From an uncultured Clostridia bacterium (GTDB taxonomy: Bacteria > Bacillota > Clostridia > Christensenellales > UBA1242): a DNA stretch of 30,006 nt. Shown here in pieces: positions 6,341 through 13,561 of this stretch. The notes beneath the pieces were generated by a model. It was not told the origin of the DNA, did no database searches, and saw only the letters and a program-made list of their open reading frames with translations. The DNA lies in contig CALWII010000004.1 in the NCBI GenBank assembly GCA_944380695.1, positions 1 through 30,006 on the forward strand. The letters run 5' to 3'. Position 1 is the first letter of the stretch. Each line of letters begins with the position of its first letter. The translations under genes were made by a program, and so were the position numbers.

Positions 6341-8239
6341 TTGCAAAGTCTTTACACTTTATACTCATTAAAAAAAAGGACACTTGCACTTGTCGTGCTG
6401 GTATCCTTTCTTTTTTGTGCTTTAATAATAAGGTTATTTGTTGTGCAAATAATTAATGGCAAAGATTTGCAATTAAGAGCAACGGATCAATGGACAAGGG
6501 ATCTTTCCATCGTAGCACCAAGGGGAGATATTTATGACACAACGGGTTCAAGACTTGCTGTCAGTTACACGACTTATAATGTCTATGTGCGGGCAAGAGA
6601 GGTTGAAAACGCAGAAGAAGTGAGTAAGCAGTTGTCAAGTTTACTCGGTTTAAACTATTTAGATGTTTATCAAAAGGTGATAAAGAAAAATGTTTCCGAA
6701 ACTTTAATCAAATTGCAAATTTCTCCAGAATTGGCTGAAATCATATACCAAAAACAGCTTGCGGGTGTTTATTTAGCAGAGAGTGTCGGAAGATATTATA
6801 CTTATGGCAATTTGCTTTCGCAAGTTTTAGGTTTTGTCAGCGTTGATAATGTTGGACAAAGTGGTATTGAGTCGCAATATAATAGTTATTTGACAGGTGT
6901 AGACGGTTATTCGTTTACACAAAGCGATTTGCAAGGGAAAGAAATTGGTGGGACATTGAGATATTATGTTCCTGCCACAAAAGGCGCTGATATCACATTG
7001 ACTGTCGATTCAAAAATGCAACTTATTTTGGAGCAAGCTCTTGAAAAAGCAATGATTGAACAAAAATCGAAAAGTGTTACCGGTTTGGTAATGAACTGTA
7101 AAACAAGCGAGCTTTTAGCGATTTCTTCAAAACCAAGCTTTGATTTGAACGAAATTCCACGAGACAACCTTACGCAACTCTTTGAGCAATCAAGAATTAA
7201 AGCTATTACAGATGTGTATGAACCCGGCTCTACATTCAAGATTTTAACACTAGCAGCTGCTCTAGAGGCAGGCGTGGTTGATGAGAACGACACCTTTTAT
7301 TGTAGTGGCTCGCGTGTTGTTGATGGCGTAAAAATAAAGTGTTGGCGTAGTCGTGGACACGGATCACAGACTCTACAAGAAGGACTCGCTAATTCGTGTA
7401 ACTGTGTGTTTATGGAACTTGCTTTAAGGCTTGGTGTCGACAGATTTTATGAATATATGCAAAAGTTTGGTTTGGGACAAAAGACGGGGATTGATATTTT
7501 GGGGGAAGCGAGTGGCATTTTGATGGATAAAAACCTAGTAAAAAATGTCGATCTTGCTAGAATGGGGTTCGGCCACGCCGTTGCAGTAACTCCGATACAA
7601 CTTCTCAACATAGTGTGTGGCATTTTGAATAATGGCAAACTTTCAACACCGAATATCGTTAGTAATGTTACCGATTGTTTAGGGAATAGTTTGTTGAGTA
7701 ACACAAATCAGGTGAAAGGACAAATAGTAAGTGAGCAGACCTCCCAAACGATATGTAAAATGCTTTCAGTGGTTACAAATAAAGAAGGTGACTGTACTTT
7801 TATCGAGGGTTACGATGTTGGTGGAAAAACAGGCACTGCCCAAAAATATGACGAAACGGGGCATATAGCGCAGGGCAAATATATATCGAGTTTCATTGGG
7901 ACTTATCCAGCGTCATCTCCTGAATATGTAGTTATGATAATGGTCGATGAACCCGGGGCCGGAGCTTATTATGGAAGCGTTGTTGCATCTCCTTATGGCA
8001 AGGAAGTTTTAAGTGGAATTTTAACCTATAAAAACATTCCAAAGGACAATGAAAAAGTTACAATTGAGTATGTAGAAATGCCAGATGTTACAGGATGTTC
8101 GCTCGCTGACGCCTCACTCGTGTTAAAAGAAATTGGAATTTGTTTTGAAACTGATGGGGGTGGCGATAGAGTTTTAAAACAGCTTCCTCCTGTTGGGACA
8201 CAACTTGCAAAGGGGGACACCGTAGTTTTGTTGACTTAA
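6341..8239 (+). CDS. FtsI/SpoVD-type penicillin-binding protein 2 with PASTA domain
   Basis: This class B transpeptidase cross-links peptidoglycan at the septum or in the spore cortex. The 632-residue product has an N-terminal membrane anchor (13-37) and the dimerization-domain motif APRGDIYDTTGSRLA (59-73). The catalytic domain has S297-T-F-K300, S352-C-N354 and K496-T-G-T, the three canonical active-site motifs. One C-terminal PASTA domain (about 576-632) begins VEMPDVTGCSLADA. The start is TTG 6341: GGAGG lies at the end of the upstream gene 8 nt before it, the gap to the previous stop is 3 nt, and no ATG is suitably placed. The PASTA tail resembles SpoVD as well as some FtsI proteins, and the two cannot be separated here. 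The order rsmH-ftsL-PBP supports a role with FtsL in division. Confidence 0.93.
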   Translation: MQSLYTLYSLKKRTLALVVLVSFLFCALIIRLFVVQIINGKDLQLRATDQWTRDLSIVAPRGDIYDTTGSRLAVSYTTYNVYVRAREVENAEEVSKQLSSLLGLNYLDVYQKVIKKNVSETLIKLQISPELAEIIYQKQLAGVYLAESVGRYYTYGNLLSQVLGFVSVDNVGQSGIESQYNSYLTGVDGYSFTQSDLQGKEIGGTLRYYVPATKGADITLTVDSKMQLILEQALEKAMIEQKSKSVTGLVMNCKTSELLAISSKPSFDLNEIPRDNLTQLFEQSRIKAITDVYEPGSTFKILTLAAALEAGVVDENDTFYCSGSRVVDGVKIKCWRSRGHGSQTLQEGLANSCNCVFMELALRLGVDRFYEYMQKFGLGQKTGIDILGEASGILMDKNLVKNVDLARMGFGHAVAVTPIQLLNIVCGILNNGKLSTPNIVSNVTDCLGNSLLSNTNQVKGQIVSEQTSQTICKMLSVVTNKEGDCTFIEGYDVGGKTGTAQKYDETGHIAQGKYISSFIGTYPASSPEYVVMIMVDEPGAGAYYGSVVASPYGKEVLSGILTYKNIPKDNEKVTIEYVEMPDVTGCSLADASLVLKEIGICFETDGGGDRVLKQLPPVGTQLAKGDTVVLLT

Positions 8240-8289
8240 AATTTGAAAGCGAAGAAGAAATGTAATATAATTAACTAAACATTGATTAT

Positions 8290-8310
8290 TATTTTAACAA
8301 GTTAAATTTT
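8290..8310 (+). terminator. Weak terminator-like hairpin after the PBP gene
   Basis: TTTAA-CAAG-TTAAA followed by TTTT lies about 55 nt after the stop. The stem is only 5 bp and all A/T, so it may not stop transcription by itself. No better terminator is seen before the next promoter at 8334. Confidence 0.25.
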
Positions 8311-8333
8311 GTAATAGCACCGAAATAAATCGC

Positions 8334-8362
8334 TTGAAAAATTTTTAGTTATGTTGTAAAAT
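8334..8362 (+). promoter_or_regulatory. Promoter giving a predicted leaderless mRNA
   Basis: TTGAAA (8334-8339), a 17-bp spacer and TAAAAT (8357-8362) are followed by six bases and then the ATG at 8369. The expected transcription start is the A of the start codon itself. No ribosome binding site exists between promoter and ATG. Confidence 0.7.
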
Positions 8363-8368
8363 TTTTCT

Positions 8369-9085
8369 ATGGAAATTTGGTGGATAGCTGTTATTGTTTT
8401 GGTTATTGTAATTATCATAAGTGCAATGCTTTCTATTGCAAACTTTACCGTTGAAAAATTTATGGATGTGCATAAAGAGATGTCAAACACACCAGCGAAT
8501 ACTAATGTTTCTGTTTTAGAATTTATATCTTGTGTTAATGTAATCAGGTTAGGAGCTAGTGTAAAAATTGCTAAAACTGATGCGATTGCAGGAGATGCTT
8601 ATTCTCAAAAAAGAAAGACGCTTGTATTAAGCGAACAAACGCTTTTGGGCAAAAGCATTGCCTCATATTCAATAGCCGCACACGAGTTGGGACACGCTTT
8701 GCAAGACAGCCAGGGTAATATGTTAAAGCATAAAATTAGATTGAAGAAGATAGGGTGGGTTTTAGCAAAGTTATTTCTGCCGTGCATAATTTCAGCTGTG
8801 ATTTTGTTATTCTTTCCTCAATACCTCTATATCAGCTTTATTTTGCTAGGTGTAGCTGTTGGAATATTCTTGTTGGCGGTTATATTTAAACTCTTTTCAA
8901 TTCACATAGAAACTGATGCGACAAAAAGAGCTATTGAATTATTGAAAGACATATTGCCGATAAATGAAGTCGTGTTAGCGGAGAAATATTTAAAGGTTGC
9001 GAGATTGACCTATTGGAGTGGTTTTTTGCGAATGTTGTTTGCTTGGACCGGACTGACAAAAAAGGGCAAACTCTTTGAGGATTAG
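8369..9085 (+). CDS. Membrane zinc metallopeptidase, YugP-like (divergent copy)
   Basis: The 238-residue product has an N-terminal membrane segment (3-24), the gluzincin-type zinc motif AAHELGHALQ (H105, E106, H109), two central hydrophobic segments (about 129-172) and a later ETDATKRAIELL, which corresponds to the conserved E-x-x-A-x-R-A region expected to supply the third zinc ligand. The family (Zn_peptidase_2, B. subtilis YugP) is predicted to act at the membrane; substrates are unknown. Compared with its neighbour it has lost the typical LTDxYxP segment before the zinc motif and ends in a basic tail, so it may have changed specificity. ATG 8369 has no ribosome binding site but sits at the predicted transcription start. 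The next gene begins 10 nt after its stop. Confidence 0.85.
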   Translation: MEIWWIAVIVLVIVIIISAMLSIANFTVEKFMDVHKEMSNTPANTNVSVLEFISCVNVIRLGASVKIAKTDAIAGDAYSQKRKTLVLSEQTLLGKSIASYSIAAHELGHALQDSQGNMLKHKIRLKKIGWVLAKLFLPCIISAVILLFFPQYLYISFILLGVAVGIFLLAVIFKLFSIHIETDATKRAIELLKDILPINEVVLAEKYLKVARLTYWSGFLRMLFAWTGLTKKGKLFED

Positions 9086-9095
9086 GGGGGGCGTT

Positions 9096-9812
9096 ATGAA
9101 TTATTACTTAATTTTTATTATTCCATCTGTTTTATTGCTTTTATGTATGGGGTTTGTAATATATTCGCAGATAAAAGTTAATACCACTTTTAACAAATAT
9201 TCCAAAGTTGAAGCCCAATGTAAAATGAGAGCAAGCGAGGTGGTTCAAAAATTGTTGGATAAAAACAATATCAGTGTAACTATTTCGAAAACGAAAGGCA
9301 AACTCACTGATAATTATAGTCCTGTTAACAAAGAAATAAAATTATCCGAATCGGTTTATGATTCGATTTCAGTTGCATCGATAGGAGTTGCTGCACACGA
9401 AACCGGACACGCTATGCAAGATGCCCAAAAATATTTTCCTATGAAGATGAGAACGATGGCAGTAAAGTTTAGCAATTTTGCGTCATCATTATTATTGCCA
9501 CTGCTTATGATAGGCACGATGTTTTGGTTTCTTCTTGCTGGCACTATTTTTGGGTTGGTTTTTATTGTTATTGCCATATCATTGTTTTCTCTTGGAGCAA
9601 TTGTGAATTTAATAACACTACCTGTTGAAATAAATGCGTCTAGGCGGGCAATGACAGAGCTAAAAAGCTTGGGCGTATTAGATGAAAATGAACAGATTAT
9701 GGTGAAAAGAGTCCTAAATGCTGCGGCGTTGACTTATGTTGCTTCGTTGGCTGTAAGTCTAGTCACATTGTTAAGATTAATTTTGCTCTTTGTAATTTCA
9801 AAACGAGACTAA
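9096..9812 (+). CDS. Membrane zinc metallopeptidase, YugP-like (canonical copy)
   Basis: The product has exactly the same length (238 residues) as the one before it. It keeps the family pattern better: KGKLTDNYSPVNKEIKLSE, then SVASIGVAAHETGHAMQDA with H101, E102 and H105, then KYFPMKMR, two central hydrophobic segments, and EINASRRAMTEL with the likely third ligand. The N-terminal membrane segment is at about 3-24. ATG 9096 is chosen over the in-frame TTG at 9075 because AGGGGGGG (9083-9090) lies just upstream and the TTG is inside the previous gene. It is probably co-transcribed with that gene and ends at a strong bidirectional terminator. Confidence 0.92.
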   Translation: MNYYLIFIIPSVLLLLCMGFVIYSQIKVNTTFNKYSKVEAQCKMRASEVVQKLLDKNNISVTISKTKGKLTDNYSPVNKEIKLSESVYDSISVASIGVAAHETGHAMQDAQKYFPMKMRTMAVKFSNFASSLLLPLLMIGTMFWFLLAGTIFGLVFIVIAISLFSLGAIVNLITLPVEINASRRAMTELKSLGVLDENEQIMVKRVLNAAALTYVASLAVSLVTLLRLILLFVISKRD

Positions 9813-9813
9813 A

Positions 9814-9845
9814 AAAAACGCAAAGTTATCAGCTTTGCGTTTTTT
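9814..9845. terminator. Bidirectional Rho-independent terminator
   Basis: AACGCAAAG and CTTTGCGTT flank a 7-nt loop, with an A run before and a T run after, so it works as a terminator on both strands. It separates the convergent metallopeptidase pair (plus) and glyS (minus). Confidence 0.9.
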
Positions 9846-9887
9846 AATATATTATTAAACTATACCAAAATTCATTTATGAATAAAA

Positions 9888-11261
9888 TTAAAAGACTATT
9901 TTATTTGAAACGAATTGTTCTATTTCATCAATTTTAATTCGTATTTGTTTCATTGTGTCTCTATCTCGAACATTGACTGTGTTATCTTGTATAGTGTCAA
10001 AGTCAACAGTGATGCAATACGGAGTCCCTATTTCGTCCTGTCGACGATATCTTTTGCCAATAGAACCTGCTTCATCGTAATCACACATAAACTTTTTACT
10101 TAATAAGGTAAACACTTCTTTTGCTTTTTCCGATAGATTTTTTTGTAAAGGTAAAACAGCAATTTTATAAGGAGCTATTGCGGGATGGAAATGCATAACA
10201 ACTCTTTGTTCGCCGTTTTCTAAAATCTCTTCATCGTAAGCGTCGCACAAAACGACCAGCGCTAACCTATCTGCGCCAATTGAATATTCAATAACATTAG
10301 GAATAAATTTTTCATTTGTGAATGGGTCTGTGTATTCCATAGACTTTCCAGAGAACTCTTGATGGCGAGACAAATCGTAATTTGAGCGATTGTGAATTCC
10401 ATTTAATTCGTCCCAGCCCATAGGATAATTATATTGGATATCGCAGGCAGCTTTTGCATAATGTGCCAATTTATCGTGGTCTTTAAACCTGAGGTTTTGC
10501 TTTTTAATACCTAAATCTATCAAAAAGTCAAAAGCTTTTTGTTTAAAAAGTTCATAAGATGAATTTCCATCAGTGTCTTTACAAAAATATTGATGCTCCA
10601 TTTGTTCGAACTCAATCGTTCTAAAAATGAAATTGCCCGGCGTTATTTCATTACGGAAAGCTTTGCCAATTTGTGCGATGCCGAAAGGTATTTTTGCTCG
10701 CATACTTCTTTGGATGTTTGCAAAATTTACGAATTCGCCTTGTGCGGTTTCTGGGCGGAGGTATATTTTACTAGACGCTCCATCAATTACCCCTCTTGAA
10801 GTTTCAAACATCAGGTTGAATTGTCGTATAGGTGTCCAATCGCATTTCCCGCAAACTGGGCAACAGAGGTGGTTGTCAGAGATATATTTTTCCATTTCTT
10901 CGTTAGACATTGTGTCAGGATTTACTTTTCCTTTTGCGTGAGAGGAAATCAGGTTATCGGCACGACATCTTGTTTTACAATTTTTGCAGTCCATCTTCGG
11001 ATCAGAAAAGGAAGAGGTGTGCCCACTAGCGTCCCAAACTCTTGGGTTCATTAAAATAGCTGCGTCAACACCATAAGTGTTTGGACTCTCTTGCACGAAT
11101 CTTTTCCACCAAGCTTTTTTAATGTTGTTTTTTAATTCCACTCCTACAGGACCGTAATCCCAAGTGTTTCCCATACCTCCATATATTTCGCTACCAGGGA
11201 AAATTATACCTCTTGTTTTACACAGGTTAACAATTTTGTCTAGATTTTTAAGTTTTTCCAT
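9888..11261 (-). CDS. glyS: Glycyl-tRNA synthetase, single-chain class II type
   Basis: The enzyme joins glycine to tRNA-Gly using ATP. The 457-residue product is the homodimeric (eukaryote/archaea-like) form found in many Bacillota, not the α/β form. Diagnostic segments are GIIFPGSEIYGGMGNTWDYG (19-38), a zinc-ribbon-like set of cysteines (C92, C95, C99 and C133-C140), RPETAQGEFVNF (169-180), class II motif 2 around GKAFRNEITPGNFIFRTIEF (199-218), and the C-terminal anticodon-binding domain starting near AIAPYKIAVLPLQ. The ATG is preceded by AAGGAG at 7 nt. Expression is controlled by the T-box leader at 11274-11412, which responds to uncharged tRNA-Gly. Confidence 0.97.
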   Translation of the reverse strand: MEKLKNLDKIVNLCKTRGIIFPGSEIYGGMGNTWDYGPVGVELKNNIKKAWWKRFVQESPNTYGVDAAILMNPRVWDASGHTSSFSDPKMDCKNCKTRCRADNLISSHAKGKVNPDTMSNEEMEKYISDNHLCCPVCGKCDWTPIRQFNLMFETSRGVIDGASSKIYLRPETAQGEFVNFANIQRSMRAKIPFGIAQIGKAFRNEITPGNFIFRTIEFEQMEHQYFCKDTDGNSSYELFKQKAFDFLIDLGIKKQNLRFKDHDKLAHYAKAACDIQYNYPMGWDELNGIHNRSNYDLSRHQEFSGKSMEYTDPFTNEKFIPNVIEYSIGADRLALVVLCDAYDEEILENGEQRVVMHFHPAIAPYKIAVLPLQKNLSEKAKEVFTLLSKKFMCDYDEAGSIGKRYRRQDEIGTPYCITVDFDTIQDNTVNVRDRDTMKQIRIKIDEIEQFVSNKIVF

Positions 11262-11273
11262 AAAATCTCCTTT

Positions 11274-11306
11274 AAAAAACCCCTTGCCAAACTAATGACA
11301 TAGGGG
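11274..11306 (-). terminator. Regulated terminator of the glyS T-box
   Basis: The stem is CCCCT/AGGGG, extended past a bulged A by TGTC/GGCA, with loop ATTAGTTT and six T after it. Its 5' arm is the same sequence that closes the antiterminator, so the two structures exclude each other. Confidence 0.85.
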
Positions 11307-11412
11307 CGATATAAATTTTGTCGCTGTTCCACCCTAATTCACGCAAAAGCGCCTTTTTGGTGTCTTAACGCCGACAAGCGTTTGCTCGGGAGTTTCCAAT
11401 TCCTTCATAGCT
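11274..11412 (-). promoter_or_regulatory. T-box riboswitch (glycine) in the glyS leader
   Basis: On the minus strand AGGGTGGAACAGCG matches the T-box consensus except for one base (A for C in CCGCG). The antiterminator is complete: TAGGG (11332-11336) pairs with CCCTA (11301-11305), and GCGA (11321-11324) with TCGC (11306-11309), around the 7-nt bulge TGGAACA. The bulge TGGA can pair with UCCA, the 3' end of tRNA-Gly with discriminator U. The competing terminator pairs CCCCT (11302-11306) with AGGGG (11280-11284) and is followed by a T run. A short hairpin GGCGC-TTTT-GCGT upstream could be stem III. The part available for stem I is only about 75 nt, and I cannot assign the specifier codon with confidence. 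Confidence 0.9.
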
Positions 11413-11418
11413 AAAAAC

Positions 11419-11447
11419 ATTTTATGACAAAGAAGCAAAAATGTCAA
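11419..11447 (-). promoter_or_regulatory. Promoter of the glyS T-box transcript
   Basis: On the minus strand there is TTGACA (11442-11447), a 17-bp spacer and TAAAAT (11419-11424), with the start predicted near 11412. The -35 lies 17 bp downstream of the ABC-F stop codon with no terminator between, so ABC-F transcripts may also run into the T-box. Confidence 0.85.
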
Positions 11448-11464
11448 GGAAATACAGATAAAAA

Positions 11465-13042
11465 TCAATTAAATTTTTCTGCGTACTCTTCGTATGTCAT
11501 AACTTTATTTATAATAGTGTTTTCATCTTTTATTTCGATAATTTGGTTGGCAACTGTTTCAACGATTTCTTGGTCGTGCGATGAAAATAGTATTACGCCT
11601 TTAAAGTTTTTCATACCGTTGTTAAGTGCAGTTATGCTTTCAAGGTCTAAATGATTTGTTGGTTCATCCATTATAAGCATATTTGAACTTTCCAACATCA
11701 TTTTTGCGAACATACACCTTACTCTTTCGCCCCCAGAAAGAACATTTACAGGTTTTAAATTTTCTTCTCCGGTAAATAACATTCGGCCCAACCAACTTCT
11801 AATAAAGGTTTCATTTTGATCTTTTGAAAACTGTCTTAACCAATCCACTAAAGAAAGATTGTTGTTTTCAAAAAATTGTCTGTTGTCTTGAGGTAAATAG
11901 CTTACAGAAATGGTTTTTCCGAAGTGAATTGTGCCACTGTCGGCCTGTTCTTTTCCCGTTAAAATATTAAATAAAGTTGTTATAACCTGACTGTTTTGAG
12001 CAAAAAATACAATTTTTCTGTCTTTTTCAACATTAAAAGACAAATTATTGAAAAATCCTTTTTTTGTCAGTCCTTCGACTTTTAATATTTCCTTGCCGAT
12101 TTCCTGTTCAAACCTGAAATCGATGTAAGGGTACTTTCTTGAAGAAGGCTTAATGTCTTCTATGGTCAATTTTTCGAGTTCTCGTTTACGGCTTGTTGCT
12201 TGTTTTGATTTTGATGCGTTAGCGGCGAACCTGGCAATGAACTCTTTTAATTCTTTGGCTCTTTGTTCAGCTTTTTTGTTTTGGTCACGAAGTTGTCGTG
12301 CAATCAATTGACTTGATTGATACCAAAAGTCGTAGTTTCCTATAAACATATTGATTTGTCCAAAGTCGACATCACATATATGTGTGCAAACCTTGTTTAA
12401 GAAATGCCTGTTGTGAGAAACAATTATTACAGTGTTTTCAAAATCTAATAAAAAGTTTTCAAGCCATACTACCGTCTTAAAGTCAAGATTATTTGTTGGT
12501 TCGTCTAAAATTAATATGTCGGGATTGCCAAAAAGTGCCTGTGCCAGCAAAACCTTAACCTTCATTTTGGGGTCGGTATCTTTCATAAGTTGGTAGTAAA
12601 AATCTTCTTTAATTCCCAAATTTTGAAGTAAAGTTTTGGCTTGCCCTTCTGCTTCCCAACCACCCAGTTCTGCGAATTCTGTTTCAAGTTCTCCTGCTTT
12701 AATACCATCTTCTTCCGAAAAATCAGGTTTTGCATAAAGCTCATCTTTTTCTTTTTGTATTTGCATAAGTCTTTTATGCCCCAACAAAACAGTGTCTAAT
12801 ACAGTTTCGGAGTCGAATGCGTTTTGATTTTGTTGTAAAACGCTCATTCTTTCACCAGGCGAAATGAAGACTTCACCAGTGTTAGGTTCTAATTCTCCGG
12901 TTAAAATTTTTAAAAAAGTGCTTTTACCGGCGCCATTTGCCCCAATAATTCCATAGCAATTTCCTTTTGTAAATTTTAAATTTACATCTTTATAAAGAGT
13001 TCGGCCTCCAAACGCCAATGAAATGTTTGTTGCTTGAATCAT
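11465..13042 (-). CDS. ABC-F family ATPase (YkpA/YbiT type)
   Basis: The 525-residue product has two ATP-binding cassettes without membrane domains, as in ABC-F translation factors that bind the ribosomal E site. Cassette 1 has Walker A GANGAGKS (34-41) and Walker B ILILDEPTNNLD (D180, E181), but its signature is degenerate (MKDTDPKMKVKVLLAQAL in place of LSGGQ). The linker is basic and helical (about 240-295). Cassette 2 has a degenerate Walker A (FAQNSQVITTLF, 347-358) but a clean LSGGE (435-439) and LIMDEPTNHLD (D459, E460). This mix is typical of the YkpA/YbiT branch, as I recall it, rather than of antibiotic-resistance ABC-F proteins. The start ATG at 13042 has AAGGA upstream and its own promoter. 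A housekeeping ribosome-rescue role is inferred. Confidence 0.93.
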   Translation of the reverse strand: MIQATNISLAFGGRTLYKDVNLKFTKGNCYGIIGANGAGKSTFLKILTGELEPNTGEVFISPGERMSVLQQNQNAFDSETVLDTVLLGHKRLMQIQKEKDELYAKPDFSEEDGIKAGELETEFAELGGWEAEGQAKTLLQNLGIKEDFYYQLMKDTDPKMKVKVLLAQALFGNPDILILDEPTNNLDFKTVVWLENFLLDFENTVIIVSHNRHFLNKVCTHICDVDFGQINMFIGNYDFWYQSSQLIARQLRDQNKKAEQRAKELKEFIARFAANASKSKQATSRKRELEKLTIEDIKPSSRKYPYIDFRFEQEIGKEILKVEGLTKKGFFNNLSFNVEKDRKIVFFAQNSQVITTLFNILTGKEQADSGTIHFGKTISVSYLPQDNRQFFENNNLSLVDWLRQFSKDQNETFIRSWLGRMLFTGEENLKPVNVLSGGERVRCMFAKMMLESSNMLIMDEPTNHLDLESITALNNGMKNFKGVILFSSHDQEIVETVANQIIEIKDENTIINKVMTYEEYAEKFN

Positions 13043-13078
13043 AATATTTTCCTTTTATAGATTAATATGCTAGCAAAG

Positions 13079-13107
13079 ATTATATATTTTAAATTAAAAA
13101 AAGTCAA
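13079..13107 (-). promoter_or_regulatory. Promoter of the ABC-F gene
   Basis: On the minus strand there is TTGACT (13102-13107), a 17-bp spacer and TATAAT (13079-13084). The predicted start is near 13072, about 30 nt before the ATG. Confidence 0.8.
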
Positions 13108-13235
13108 TAAATTGTCGCCAATGCAATGTAAAAATCTTTTCAAGTTGTTTTATTTTTTAATAAGAAAATGCATTTTAGCAGTTGTGCAAATTTTTTAAAA
13201 ATTGCATTTTTTGAAATAATGCGAAATTCAAAAAT

Positions 13236-13350
13236 TAAAAAAAATATATAAAAATGTATAAAAATATATAAAAATATGTAAAAAAAACAAAAAAAATATT
13301 AAAAAAATTAAAAAAAATTAAAAAAATATTAAAATTATTAAAATGATAAA
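13236..13350. repeat. Phased A-tract array with 10-bp period (predicted curved DNA)
   Basis: Runs of four or more A recur every 10 bp for about eleven turns: AAAATATATA, AAAATGTATA, AAAATATATA, AAAATATGTA, then blocks with 6-8 A. A-tracts in phase with the helix repeat are the classical cause of intrinsic bending. The array ends about 120 bp upstream of the predicted -35 box of the giant gene. Confidence 0.7.
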
Positions 13351-13468
13351 AAATAAATCAATAAAGAAAATTAAAATTTTATTCCTTTTAATTTTGCCTC
13401 GGAAAAAGTTGTCAATTTGTTTTAAAAAAATATATTAAAAAAATACTTAAAAAATATGGTTTGTTCGT

Positions 13469-13497
13469 TTGGTGATTTTTGTCAAAAAAAGTATAAT
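13469..13497 (+). promoter_or_regulatory. Putative promoter of the giant surface-protein gene
   Basis: TTGGTG (13469-13474), a 17-bp spacer and TATAAT (13492-13497). The -35 is poor, which would suit help from the upstream A-tracts or an activator. The predicted start near 13504 gives a leader of about 58 nt. Confidence 0.5.
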
Positions 13498-13517
13498 TAA
13501 AATGTAATTTTATGCAA

Positions 13518-13545
13518 AGAATATTTTTAATAAAAAAAATATTCT
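13518..13545 (+). promoter_or_regulatory. Leader hairpin before the giant gene
   Basis: AGAATATTTTT (13518-13528) and its complement (13535-13545) form a perfect 11-bp stem with a 6-nt loop inside the predicted 5' leader, ending 6 bases before the AAGGAGGA ribosome binding site (13552-13559). It is not followed by a T run. It could protect the long mRNA or affect initiation. Confidence 0.5.
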
Positions 13546-13561
13546 AAAAGCAAGGAGGAAT

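Larger units (their letters stand above)
13043..13561. other. Divergent AT-rich intergenic region
   Basis: This is a 519-bp gene-free stretch between the ABC-F gene (minus) and the giant-protein gene (plus). It holds the ABC-F promoter (13079-13107), a tract of phased A-runs (13236-13350), a probable promoter for the giant gene (13469-13497) and an A/T hairpin (13518-13545). No ORF or stable RNA gene is seen. From about 13230 to 13350 the sequence is nearly all A and T. Confidence 0.8.

Noticed and set aside
9915..11054. Several plus-strand open frames opposite glyS
   Set aside because: They lie antisense to a well-conserved glyS gene, lack ribosome binding sites and show no family resemblance.
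13230..13350. AT-rich tract as a replication origin or CRISPR leader
   Set aside because: No DnaA-box cluster (TTATCCACA-like) and no repeat-spacer pattern; the period is 10 bp, which fits phased A-tracts.
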